Assembly (NCBI GenBank): GCA_964586775.1
Contig: CAZPJD010000216.1
Coordinates: 1-15,635 of the forward strand
Direction: 5' to 3'
Source: JADLEX01 sp964586775
Lineage (GTDB): Bacteria; Lernaellota; Lernaellaia; JACKCT01
Length of the DNA stretch: 15,635 nt
Made by a program: the position numbers and the translations under genes
The notes under the pieces: generated by a model
Told to the model about the DNA's origin: nothing
Databases searched by the model: none
What the model saw: the letters and a program-made list of their open reading frames with translations, nothing else
Shown: piece after piece, positions 8,356-15,168 of the stretch
How positions within the stretch are numbered: the first letter of the stretch is position 1
Layout: each line of letters opens with the position of its first letter

Positions 8356-8634
8356 TCACAGTTTGGAGTCGATATATTCAATCAGATCGTCGCATCGCTG
8401 CTCGATCTGGGAGAACACGGCGCGTTGCTTGCCGAGGGCCACGAAGTAGTCGTCCGCGATGTTCAGAATCGCGAGCAGGGCGACGTTCAGATCCGTCGTG
8501 CCCGCCGACTTCCCCTTGACCTCGTCCACCTTGCGATTGACGTACTCGACAACCTCCCGCAGATAGTCCTCGTTGCCGTTCACCTTCAGGGGCAGCGTGC
8601 GTCCCAGAATGACGGCGTTGAAGGTCTCGGGCAT
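8356..8634 (-). CDS. zapA: Cell division protein ZapA
   Basis: This 92-residue protein has the size and layout of ZapA, which cross-links FtsZ filaments at the division ring. The N-terminal part (VILGRTLPLKVNGNEDYLREVVEYVNRKVDEV) is split here as a globular segment, about 8-40, carrying the short conserved stretch NEDYLREVVEYVN. The C-terminal half (about 45-92) is a helix that would form the tetrameric coiled coil. The start is ATG at 8634 with a nearby GAGG, which is rather close. It is the first gene of the zapA – 6S RNA – rny block and has its own promoter about 35 bases upstream. Confidence 0.93.
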   Translation of the reverse strand: MPETFNAVILGRTLPLKVNGNEDYLREVVEYVNRKVDEVKGKSAGTTDLNVALLAILNIADDYFVALGKQRAVFSQIEQRCDDLIEYIDSKL

Positions 8635-8676
8635 TGCCTCGTCTTTCGGTCAATAAGCCTTTGTCACCTGTGAGTC

Positions 8677-8706
8677 ATTATTCGCATTCACGCGCGACCC
8701 TGTCAA
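8677..8706 (-). promoter_or_regulatory. Sigma70-type promoter for zapA (and 6S RNA)
   Basis: On the minus strand TTGACA (8706-8701) is followed after 18 bases by AATAAT (8682-8677). That is a perfect -35 and five of six -10 matches. Transcription would start near 8670, about 35 bases before the zapA ATG. I see no terminator between zapA and the 6S RNA, so this promoter could also feed a 6S precursor. Confidence 0.7.
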
Positions 8707-8817
8707 TCAAGGATCGCCCTTTCGACGCAAAAACCGGGACTTCCAGTGAGCGTCGAAGCCCCCGCCCACCGTATTCCGGCCACGCGGCGCACGCCGTCGC
8801 CGCCTCGGCTCCACCGG

Positions 8818-8846
8818 TTTACACCCCCCGCCCCTTTCCCTATGAT
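8818..8846 (+). promoter_or_regulatory. Sigma70-type promoter for the SHMT gene
   Basis: TTTACA (8818-8823), a 17-base C-rich spacer, and TATGAT (8841-8846) match the consensus at five of six positions each. The predicted start near 8853 would give a leader of about 35 bases. It is divergent from the zapA promoter, with about 110 bases between the two -35 boxes. Confidence 0.65.
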
Positions 8847-8887
8847 CGCCGCCCTTGCCGGTCCAACCGTTCCAGTCGGGAGCCTTC

Positions 8888-10135
8888 ATGTCGGTCGAAA
8901 ACGTGCGCGAGATCGAGCGGACGATCGAGGAACACAACACTTGGCGCGACCACTGCGTCAACCTGATCGCGAGCGAAAACGTCGTCTCGCGCCGCGTCCG
9001 CCGCGTGCTGGGCTCGGACTTCGGACACCGTTACGCCGAGGGTCACCCCGGCAAGCGCTACTATGAAGGGACGCGGTACATCGACGTGCTCGAAGCCCGG
9101 GCCCGCGACGGCATCCGCGAGATCTTCGGCTGCCGGCACGCCGACGTGCGACCCTATTCGGGCAACGTGGCCAACGAGGCGGTCTTCTCGCGCTTCATCT
9201 CCGGCGACCGCGCGGTGATGGTCAACTCCACGCCGGGCGGCGGGCACATCAGTCACCACAAGGCGGGATCGGTCGGCAAGTTCACCAAGCTCATCGTGGA
9301 CTTCCCGCGTTCCGAGGACGGCTATTCGATCGACGTGGCCAAGGCGCGCGACCTGATCGACGAGACAAAGCCAACCTTCGTGATCCTGGGCAAGAGCATG
9401 ATCCTGCTGCCCGAGCCGGTCGCGGAGATGGCGGAGATCTGCAGGGTGCGGAAGATCGTTTTGCACTACGACGCGGCCCACGTGCTCGGTTTGATCGCGG
9501 GCGGCCAGTTCCAGCAGCCCCTCGCCGAAGGCGCCGACATCCTGACCGGGTCGACGCACAAGACCTTTTTCGGCACGCAGCGCGGCGTCATCATGTCGAA
9601 CTGGGACGACGAACAGTGGAAGACCCTCGACCGCGGCGTGTTCCCGGGCTCGACGAGCAACCACCATCTGGACACGCTCGCGGCGTTTTCGCTGGCCGTC
9701 GAGGAGTGGAAGGCGTTCGGACGGGATTACGCGAAGGCCGTGGTGGAAAACGCGCGGCACTTCGCCGAGGCGCTCGCCGCCCAAGGCTTCGACGTGCAGG
9801 GCAAGAGCTTCGGTTACACGAGAAGCCATCAGGTGATCGTTTCGGTGAAAGACCAGGGCGGCGGCAAGGCCGTGAGCCGTCTCATGGCCGACAACAACAT
9901 CATTTGCAACATGAACATGCTGCCCCACGAGCCGCTGAAGAACGCCATGAACCCCGAGGGGCTTCGCCTCGGCGTTCAGGAGATGACGCGATTTGGCATG
10001 GGCGCGGCCGAGATGAAGACCATTGCGTCGCTGCTGGCCGCGTGCATCCTGCGCGGCGAAAACGTGAAGGCGCGCGTGGAGGAATTCCGCGGTCAGTTCC
10101 AGATGGTGAAGTACAGCTTCGACGAAACGGCGTGA
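8888..10135 (+). CDS. glyA: Serine hydroxymethyltransferase, archaeal-like sequence type
   Basis: This 415-residue PLP enzyme of the SHMT family would interconvert serine and glycine while charging a folate- or pterin-type one-carbon carrier. Family landmarks are LIASENVVS (27-34), RYAEGHPGKRYYEG (48-61, with the catalytic Glu), SGNVANEAVF (91-100), HYDAAHVLGLIAGG (Asp195 and His198), the PLP lysine Lys225 in TGSTHKTFFG, and GLRLGVQEMTRFGM (358-371) with the carboxylate-binding Arg. The forms YDAAHVLGLIAG, TGSTHKTFFG and GLRLG.QEMTR.GM are those I associate with archaeal SHMTs; bacterial GlyA usually has MDMAHIAGL and TTTTHKTLRGPRGG. The start is ATG at 8888, with GGGAG five bases before it, rather than an in-frame ATG 33 bases upstream. 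It stands alone. It may be the only SHMT of the organism or a specialised paralogue. Confidence 0.9.
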   Translation: MSVENVREIERTIEEHNTWRDHCVNLIASENVVSRRVRRVLGSDFGHRYAEGHPGKRYYEGTRYIDVLEARARDGIREIFGCRHADVRPYSGNVANEAVFSRFISGDRAVMVNSTPGGGHISHHKAGSVGKFTKLIVDFPRSEDGYSIDVAKARDLIDETKPTFVILGKSMILLPEPVAEMAEICRVRKIVLHYDAAHVLGLIAGGQFQQPLAEGADILTGSTHKTFFGTQRGVIMSNWDDEQWKTLDRGVFPGSTSNHHLDTLAAFSLAVEEWKAFGRDYAKAVVENARHFAEALAAQGFDVQGKSFGYTRSHQVIVSVKDQGGGKAVSRLMADNNIICNMNMLPHEPLKNAMNPEGLRLGVQEMTRFGMGAAEMKTIASLLAACILRGENVKARVEEFRGQFQMVKYSFDETA

Positions 10136-10213
10136 TCGCGGCCGGCGGAACTCCCGCGCCGCGAACCGCCTGACCGGATTGTTTCATTTGGTCACTGCAC
10201 CCGCTGTTTCGTA

Positions 10214-10242
10214 TTGACGAGCGCCGGGCGGAACCTTATCTT
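10214..10242 (+). promoter_or_regulatory. Sigma70-type promoter for the FHA-protein gene
   Basis: TTGACG (10214-10219), a 17-base spacer and TATCTT (10237-10242) form a plausible promoter, with a leader of about 100 bases to the GTG start. It lies in the 212-base gap after the SHMT gene. I see no T-tailed terminator in that gap. Confidence 0.55.
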
Positions 10243-10347
10243 GCATTTCCGTAGCGCGTCATGAATGGCCAATTTCTCGTGTTTTCGCGGATTTGAATGA
10301 CGACACGCGCGGGCGCGGCGCGAATAGCCCGCTCGGGAGGATGAATC

Positions 10348-11703
10348 GTGGCGACCGTTGAAGAACTCGAAAGCCTGCTCGACGACCTGGACATCGATCG
10401 CGACCTGGCCAAGGCCGAGCTCGAGACCGCGCAGGGAAAGATCGAGAAGGCCGAGGCCCGCAAGGACAAGGTCAAACCCGAGATCTACCAAAAGGTCGTC
10501 GGTGAGTACGTCGCGGCACGCGACGCCGCAGAGGCGAAGTTCGACGAGATCGAGGCGAAGATCGCCGCCACGCACGCCGAAATCGAGGCGGCAAAGGCGG
10601 CCGCCGAGGAAGCGGCTCGCCGCGCAGAAGAAGACGCTCGCCTCGCGGAAGAAGAAGCCCGGCGCGCGGAAGAAGAGGCTGCCCGGCGCGCCGAGGAAGA
10701 ACGCATCGCGCGCGAAGAAGACGAGCGCCGCGCGCGCGAAGAGGCCGAGCGCCTTGCCCGTGAGGAAGCCGAACGCGCGGCCCGCGAAGAGGAAGAGCGC
10801 CTGCGCGCCGAAGAAGAGGCGCAAGCCCGGGAAGAAGCCGAAAGGGCCGCCCGCGAGGATGAAGCCAAGAACGCCGAGGCGAATCGGCGGCGCGAGGAGG
10901 ATCGTCAGGCTGCGCGCGAAATGATCGCTTCGCTCGTCACCGACCGCGACGCCGTCATGGCCGAAATGGCCGGGCCGCAGAACGAGATGGAGGAGATCGA
11001 GTTCCGCAAGGAGATGGGCGAGTTCGAGTCGGATGACGACTACGAGGCCGCCGCCGCTCCCGTTCGCGATCAGCTCAGCGCGTTGAACGACCGCATCGCG
11101 GGCATCGACGCGCAGATCCGCGAACTCGCCGCCGCGCACGATGTGGAATCGCCGGTCGGCGCCGCGCCCGGAGCCGAAGCCGCAACGCCCGCGGCCGCCC
11201 TTGCGCCGGCCGAGACCGACGCGGTGGAGACGCTGCTCGAGTCCGCGCCGGTCGACACCGCCGCGGCTCCCGTGGCCGCGACCGAAGAGGTCGAGGAAGC
11301 CGAAGACGCGACGGACGTTCATGAGGAAGTCGTCGAAACCCTCGAAGGCGACTGGAGCGACGTCGAACGCCGCTTCTTTGAAAGCTCCGCCGACCACCGC
11401 TTTTTCGTGAATCCCTGCCTCATCATGCAGGACCCGAGCGGTCGCGAGCGCGTGTTCGAGATCGCCCACGAGATCACCACGCTCGGCTCCGCGGGCATGG
11501 GCGAGGTCGATGTGATGATCGAGCATGCGTCGGTGGACAAAAAACACGCGCGCATCAAGCTCGAGCACGGGCGTTACATCATCAAGGACCTGGGCAGCAA
11601 GAAGGGCACCTACGTCAACGGCAAGCGCATCAAGAAAGAGCGCCTCAACCACCTGGACAAGGTGAAACTCGGCGACGTGTTCCTGCAGGTGCGTTTGATG
11701 TAG
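10348..11703 (+). CDS. Coiled-coil protein with C-terminal FHA domain
   Basis: This 451-residue protein starts at GTG 10348 behind GGGAGG (seven-base spacing). It has a helical N-terminus (about 1-80), a very charged Glu/Ala/Arg repeat region (about 84-195) built of variations on EEAERRAREE, a second helical part (about 195-270), an Ala/Pro/Glu-rich linker (about 270-345) and a C-terminal FHA-type domain (about 365-451). FHA signs are LGSAG (379-383), SVDKKHARI (395-403) and DLGSKKGTYVNGKRI (414-428). FHA domains usually bind phosphothreonine. Here the Arg of the common GR motif is Ser381, and the residue that is usually Asn before GT is Lys, so binding may be altered or lost. There are no signal peptide or membrane segments. 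It lies alone between its own promoter and a terminator. Its role is unknown; a cytoskeletal or scaffold role is only a guess. Confidence 0.85.
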   Translation: MATVEELESLLDDLDIDRDLAKAELETAQGKIEKAEARKDKVKPEIYQKVVGEYVAARDAAEAKFDEIEAKIAATHAEIEAAKAAAEEAARRAEEDARLAEEEARRAEEEAARRAEEERIAREEDERRAREEAERLAREEAERAAREEEERLRAEEEAQAREEAERAAREDEAKNAEANRRREEDRQAAREMIASLVTDRDAVMAEMAGPQNEMEEIEFRKEMGEFESDDDYEAAAAPVRDQLSALNDRIAGIDAQIRELAAAHDVESPVGAAPGAEAATPAAALAPAETDAVETLLESAPVDTAAAPVAATEEVEEAEDATDVHEEVVETLEGDWSDVERRFFESSADHRFFVNPCLIMQDPSGRERVFEIAHEITTLGSAGMGEVDVMIEHASVDKKHARIKLEHGRYIIKDLGSKKGTYVNGKRIKKERLNHLDKVKLGDVFLQVRLM

Positions 11704-11730
11704 CGCGAAACCGATGCGGCATCTCATTTG

Positions 11731-11757
11731 AAGACCGCGCCCGCGCGCGGTCTTTTT
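11731..11757 (+). terminator. Rho-independent terminator after the FHA-protein gene
   Basis: AAGACCGCG pairs with CGCGGTCTT around a six-base loop and is followed by a T run, 28 bases beyond the stop codon. This is a clear intrinsic terminator for the plus strand. It could also act on transcripts leaving tRNA-Trp on the other strand, which lack an obvious terminator of their own. Confidence 0.9.
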
Positions 11758-11762
11758 CGTCC

Positions 11763-11798
11763 GCGATTCCGCCGAAGCGCGCGATTTTGCCGAAGCGC
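11763..11798. repeat. 18-base tandem repeat, two copies
   Basis: Two adjacent 18-base units (11763-11780 and 11781-11798) match at 16 of 18 positions, each ending in GCCGAAGCGC. They lie between the FHA-gene terminator and tRNA-Trp in non-coding sequence. The function is unknown and slippage duplication is the simplest origin. Confidence 0.6.
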
Positions 11799-11890
11799 GC
11801 CGAGAAAAAGCCGGTCGTCCCGACTTGATCGGCGAAACGTTCCGCAAATACGCGTTCGGGCACCGAGTTGCCCTCGATGCCCGATGCGTT

Positions 11891-11963
11891 CACGGGTGGA
11901 GGGACTCGAACCCCCAACCCCCGGTTTTGGAGACCGGTGCTCTGCCAGTTGAGCTACACCCGT
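11891..11963 (-). tRNA. tRNA-Trp (anticodon CCA)
   Basis: This is a 73-nt cloverleaf without an encoded CCA end. The acceptor stem is ACGGGTG (5') against CACCCGT (3'), with discriminator G, as expected for tryptophan. The D arm is AGCTCAACTGGCAGAGC. The anticodon stem CCGGT/ACCGG holds the loop CTCCAAA with CCA (plus-strand positions 11928-11930). The T arm contains GGTTCGAGTCC. All arms are intact. It is not linked here to secE/nusG genes, its neighbours in many bacteria. A weak promoter can be placed about 75 bases upstream. Confidence 0.97.
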
Positions 11964-11986
11964 TCAGTGGAACCACACCCGTTCAG
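11956..11986. repeat. 12-base direct repeat overlapping the 5' end of tRNA-Trp
   Basis: ACACCCGTTCAG occurs at 11956-11967, covering the first eight tRNA bases and four of leader, and again at 11975-11986, 19 bases away in the leader. Just beyond, GTTCAGCTACGCC (11981-11993) resembles the tRNA's own GTTGAGCTACACC at 11948-11960. The leader therefore holds a degenerate second copy of the tRNA 5' part. It could be the relic of a tandem tRNA or of a recombination event at the tRNA. Confidence 0.6.
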
Positions 11987-12035
11987 CTACGCCACACTCG
12001 GAAGATCCGCCGTTTTTCCCGGCCAAAGCCGCGAC

Positions 12036-12064
12036 TGCTTAGCACGCGATATCCCGAAAATCAA
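12036..12064 (-). promoter_or_regulatory. Possible promoter for tRNA-Trp
   Basis: On the minus strand TTGATT (12064-12059), 17 bases, then TAAGCA (12041-12036) preceded by TGC. The -35 is good and the -10 is poor. Location and spacing fit a tRNA promoter, giving a precursor leader of roughly 65 bases. Confidence 0.35.
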
Positions 12065-12099
12065 GCGAAATGGGCGCCAAATAGTGTTGCGCGCGGCGA

Positions 12100-12129
12100 T
12101 TGCGACCCCCGATGTCGCGTGGGTATGGT
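12100..12129 (+). promoter_or_regulatory. Possible promoter for the PD-(D/E)XK nuclease gene
   Basis: TTGCGA (12100-12105), an 18-base spacer and TATGGT (12124-12129) match the consensus at four of six positions each. The nuclease ATG lies about 35 bases beyond. The match is weak, but it is the best pair in the gap between the tRNA and the gene. Confidence 0.35.
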
Positions 12130-12163
12130 AGGCTTCGATACGCGATCATCAGGGGGAAAACGC

Positions 12164-13375
12164 ATGGGTTACGGAGGAATCATCACAGGGGTTGTGCTGG
12201 CGACGGTGTCGCAGATGCCCTCGCATTTCGCCACGAGGGACGTCTCGGAACATCCCGTCATGCTCGCCGCGCATCCCGAACCGCGGCACAGCCACTATCA
12301 CGCCTTCGTCGGCAAGGAACTCAAGACATTGTGCGACGGTCGCGGGCAACTGGTGCTCGAAGAGATCCGCCAGCGGACCGCGCGAGGTTCGGTCTGGCGA
12401 AAGCGCGACGGCCAGACATCGGACGCAACGTCGCCGTCACCTTCGCCCGCCGCTCCCTCAACGACCGATTCCGCCGGCGATCGCATGAGCGTCGGGCCGC
12501 AATACGCGGGCGACTCGGCTTTCGCTCGCGCGATGCGGCTGCGCCAAAGCCGCTATCGGGTCGAGGTCCTGCGCGTTCCCTATGGGACCGGACCCAAGGT
12601 CACGAGCACGGCGTATTACGGAAACATGCTCACCGCCGAGGACGGTAAACGCGGGATGAACTTCTTGACGCCGCAGATCTTCGAGATCGCCAAGCGCCGT
12701 GTCTCGCAAGCCACGGGCATGGTCGAAGAGTTCCGGTTGTTCTGCAACATGCTGTCGAGCCAGCCGATGTGCTTCAACCTTTTCGGGCCGCTCGTAGACG
12801 ATCTCGATCTGGCGACGACGCTTCTTCGGACTCTGCTTCCCGGAGAGGTCGAGCGCGTCACGCGCGTCGAGATCGAGTGGAACCCCGAACCTCGATTCGA
12901 GTACCTCGACGACCGCACCGCCTTTGACGCCTTCGTCGAATACCGCCGCCCCGACGGTGCGCTCGGTTTCATCGGCATCGAAACGAAGCTGACCGAACCG
13001 TTTTCGCAGGAACACTACGACAACGCCGCTTACCGACGCTGGATGCGCGGCGACAACACGCCCTGGAAGCCCGAGGCGTGGAATCGCGTGGACGACGTCG
13101 CGCACAACCAGCTATGGCGAGACCACCTGCTCGCGGTCGCGGTGCGCCATCACGCGTCTTCGAAGTACGCGCATGGACACTTCATGCTCGTGCGACACGG
13201 GGGTGATACACCGTGCGCGCGCGTGGTCGCCGGCTATCGCGAACTGCTGCGCGAAGGCGATGACACCTTCATCGACATGCCGCTCGATCGTCTCGTCGCG
13301 GCATGGGATGGCGTCATCCCCGAGACGCACCGGGATTGGCTCGACCGTTTCCGCACGCGATATCTCGAGCTGTAA
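12164..13375 (+). CDS. PD-(D/E)XK nuclease, resembling the PGN_0703 family, with N-terminal extension
   Basis: This 403-residue protein contains a likely PD-(D/E)XK nuclease core: Asp255 in AFDAFVEY, then Glu273-Thr-Lys275 in GIETKLTE, with Gln316 in the helix NQLWRDHLLA. The segments YGNMLTAEDGKRGMNFLTP (152-170) and NMLSSQPMCFNLFGPL (195-210) resemble, as I recall them, the PGN_0703-type putative restriction endonucleases. Residues 1-85 are not recognised, and a Ser/Pro/Ala-rich linker (about 86-106) separates them from the core. The start is ATG at 12164 with AGGGGG about seven bases before it; the frame stays open upstream to 11825 but would run through tRNA-Trp. No methyltransferase or other restriction partner lies nearby. 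A role in defence or DNA repair is possible; the family is poorly characterised. Confidence 0.75.
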   Translation: MGYGGIITGVVLATVSQMPSHFATRDVSEHPVMLAAHPEPRHSHYHAFVGKELKTLCDGRGQLVLEEIRQRTARGSVWRKRDGQTSDATSPSPSPAAPSTTDSAGDRMSVGPQYAGDSAFARAMRLRQSRYRVEVLRVPYGTGPKVTSTAYYGNMLTAEDGKRGMNFLTPQIFEIAKRRVSQATGMVEEFRLFCNMLSSQPMCFNLFGPLVDDLDLATTLLRTLLPGEVERVTRVEIEWNPEPRFEYLDDRTAFDAFVEYRRPDGALGFIGIETKLTEPFSQEHYDNAAYRRWMRGDNTPWKPEAWNRVDDVAHNQLWRDHLLAVAVRHHASSKYAHGHFMLVRHGGDTPCARVVAGYRELLREGDDTFIDMPLDRLVAAWDGVIPETHRDWLDRFRTRYLEL

Positions 13376-13384
13376 CCGCCGTGC

Positions 13385-14989
13385 TCAGGGCTTGGGCCGG
13401 TCGATCAACACGCCCGGGTTCATCACCCAGCGCGGATCGAGGGCCGTCTTGATCGATTCGAGCGCCGCGCCGAAGACCTCGCCGCGCCCGCGGGCGAACC
13501 ACGGGCGGTGGTCGCGTCCCACCGCGTGGTGGTGCGTGATCGGACCGCCGTTCGCGACGATCGCGTCCGATGCCGCCGCCTTGATCGCGTCCCATTGCGC
13601 AATCTCGTCGCCTTCGCGACCGGGCGCGACGACCGTGTAGTAGATCGCCGGGCCGTCGGCGTAAACGTGCGTGAATCGCCAAAAGACGAAGCCCGCGCCG
13701 CATTGGGTTACCACCGCCGCGAACGACGCGCCCATGACCGCGTCGTGAAACGAAGCGAAGCGATCCCACGTCGTCGCGGTCTCGAAGGTCTCAGTGATGA
13801 CGCCGCAGCGCGCGAGCCAGTCGCGCACGTAGGGCGCGCGGATGAAGCGATCCTTCCACGTGGCGCCCGCGTCGGGATCGCCCTCGGCCGATGCGGCGCT
13901 CGCCTCGTCGCGCTCGCCCCCATGCGAGGCGGCGATTTCAACCGCGCGACGCAGTCGATCCGACTGCGCGTGATCCGACGACTCGAATCCGAGCAGCAGC
14001 ACCGTTTGCGCGCCGTCGCCGATGCCCATCGTGAACGCCTCGAGCGCGGAGATCAGGCGGCAGTTGGCGGGATGAAGCCCCGACTGCGCGATGTCGCGCA
14101 CCGCGTCGATGGCGCGCTCCTGCACTTCGAAACGCACCACTGCCGCGTCGCGGAAACGCGGGATCGCCTGCACCCGCATCGTCGCGCGCGTGATGATGCC
14201 GAAGATACCCTCGGAGCCGATGACAATACGGTTGGCATCGGGCCCGTCGCCCGAGCCGGGAAGTTCGCGCGTCTCCCACACGCCGCGCGGCGTGACCATG
14301 CGGACCGATTGCACGAACTCGTCGATGTGCGTGTAGAGGGTGGCGAAGTGCCCGCCGGCGCGCGTGGCGATCCACCCGCCGAGCGTGGAGAACTCGAAGC
14401 TCTGCGGATAGTGGCGAAGCACAAGCCCGTGCGGGCGGAGCCCGTCCGCGAGATCGGGTCCGTAGATCCCCGCCTCGGCGCACACGGTTCGCGAAACGGG
14501 ATCGACTCGCACAATGCGATCGAGGCGGCACAGGTCGCACACGATCGCGCCCGAATAGGCATCGCCCACGCGCGGCTCGACGCCGCCGACCACGCTCGAA
14601 CCGCCGCCGAAGGGGATGAGCGCCACGCTCACGTCGGCGCAAAAACGCATGAGCGCTGCGACGTCGTCTTCATCGCGCGGATACGCCACGTGATCGGGAG
14701 CGGGCGAAAAGTCGCCACGCATCGCGCGCATCACGTCGCGCCACGCCTTGCCGTAGGTGTGATTCGCGCGATCGAAGACGGCGTCTTTACAGAATTCGCC
14801 GAGCGCGGCCGGCAGCGCGAATCGAGGCGCGCGAAGCGAGAGTTCCTGGACGCGCGGTGCGGACCGCTCGCGAAGTTCGATCCCGCCGAACGCCTGCGCC
14901 AGCAGGGTCGCATAGCGCCGCTTCATCCCTTCGGGGACGACCTCGTCGGTGTAGCCCCAACCGAAAACATTCCGCTTCGACCAGTCCAT
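13385..14989 (-). CDS. FAD-binding oxidase family protein, alkylglycerone-phosphate synthase-like
   Basis: This 534-residue FAD enzyme of the VAO/PCMH type resembles alkyl-dihydroxyacetonephosphate synthase, which swaps an acyl for an alkyl chain to form ether lipids. Seen: WGYTDEVVP near the start, the FAD-binding loop PFGGGSSVVGG (126-136), PQSFEFSTLGGWIATRAGG (195-213), IGSEGIFGIIT (257-267), YVRDWLARCGVITETFET (387-404), the active-site triple histidine HHHAVGRDHRPW (486-497), and the C-terminal DPRWVMNPG. The start is ATG at 14989 behind GGAG (seven-base spacing); the frame is open 90 codons further, but that part overlaps the divergent DoxX gene. It stops nine bases from the convergent nuclease gene. 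No other lipid gene is visible, so the substrate could differ, for example a D-2-hydroxy acid. Confidence 0.88.
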   Translation of the reverse strand: MDWSKRNVFGWGYTDEVVPEGMKRRYATLLAQAFGGIELRERSAPRVQELSLRAPRFALPAALGEFCKDAVFDRANHTYGKAWRDVMRAMRGDFSPAPDHVAYPRDEDDVAALMRFCADVSVALIPFGGGSSVVGGVEPRVGDAYSGAIVCDLCRLDRIVRVDPVSRTVCAEAGIYGPDLADGLRPHGLVLRHYPQSFEFSTLGGWIATRAGGHFATLYTHIDEFVQSVRMVTPRGVWETRELPGSGDGPDANRIVIGSEGIFGIITRATMRVQAIPRFRDAAVVRFEVQERAIDAVRDIAQSGLHPANCRLISALEAFTMGIGDGAQTVLLLGFESSDHAQSDRLRRAVEIAASHGGERDEASAASAEGDPDAGATWKDRFIRAPYVRDWLARCGVITETFETATTWDRFASFHDAVMGASFAAVVTQCGAGFVFWRFTHVYADGPAIYYTVVAPGREGDEIAQWDAIKAAASDAIVANGGPITHHHAVGRDHRPWFARGRGEVFGAALESIKTALDPRWVMNPGVLIDRPKP

Positions 14990-15168
14990 TTCGCACTCCG
15001 TAACGCAATTCACCGATGAGCTGGATCGCGTTCGACAACGCCTTGACGATGACGCCCCGTCGGGTCGATATCGGGTTTCTATCACGAAGTTTCGACGGAC
15101 GTATCCACTCGAGCATGGGGACGACGAGTGTGCGGGCGGTACCCGATTCATTTGCGGAAGGGCGAACG
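14990..15168. promoter_or_regulatory. Divergent intergenic region, FAD enzyme / DoxX
   Basis: These 179 bases must hold the promoters of both divergent genes. On the plus strand TTGACG (15043-15048) stands at suitable distance from GATATC (15067-15072, 18-base spacing), but the -10 is weak. I find no convincing minus-strand pair and no strong operator-like repeat. Confidence 0.35.

Noticed and set aside
10192..11847. Minus-strand open frame of 551 codons opposite the FHA-protein gene
   Set aside because: It is the mirror of the repetitive Glu/Ala/Arg codons and gives Phe/Leu/Gly-rich runs without domains. The plus-strand gene has a promoter, ribosome-binding site, FHA domain and terminator.
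11825..12163. Upstream extension of the nuclease frame
   Set aside because: It would run through tRNA-Trp on the other strand; the ATG at 12164 has a good ribosome-binding site.
13508..15019. Plus-strand open frame of 503 codons opposite the FAD enzyme
   Set aside because: It is Arg/His/Ala-rich without motifs, and the minus strand encodes an intact FAD enzyme with active-site histidines.
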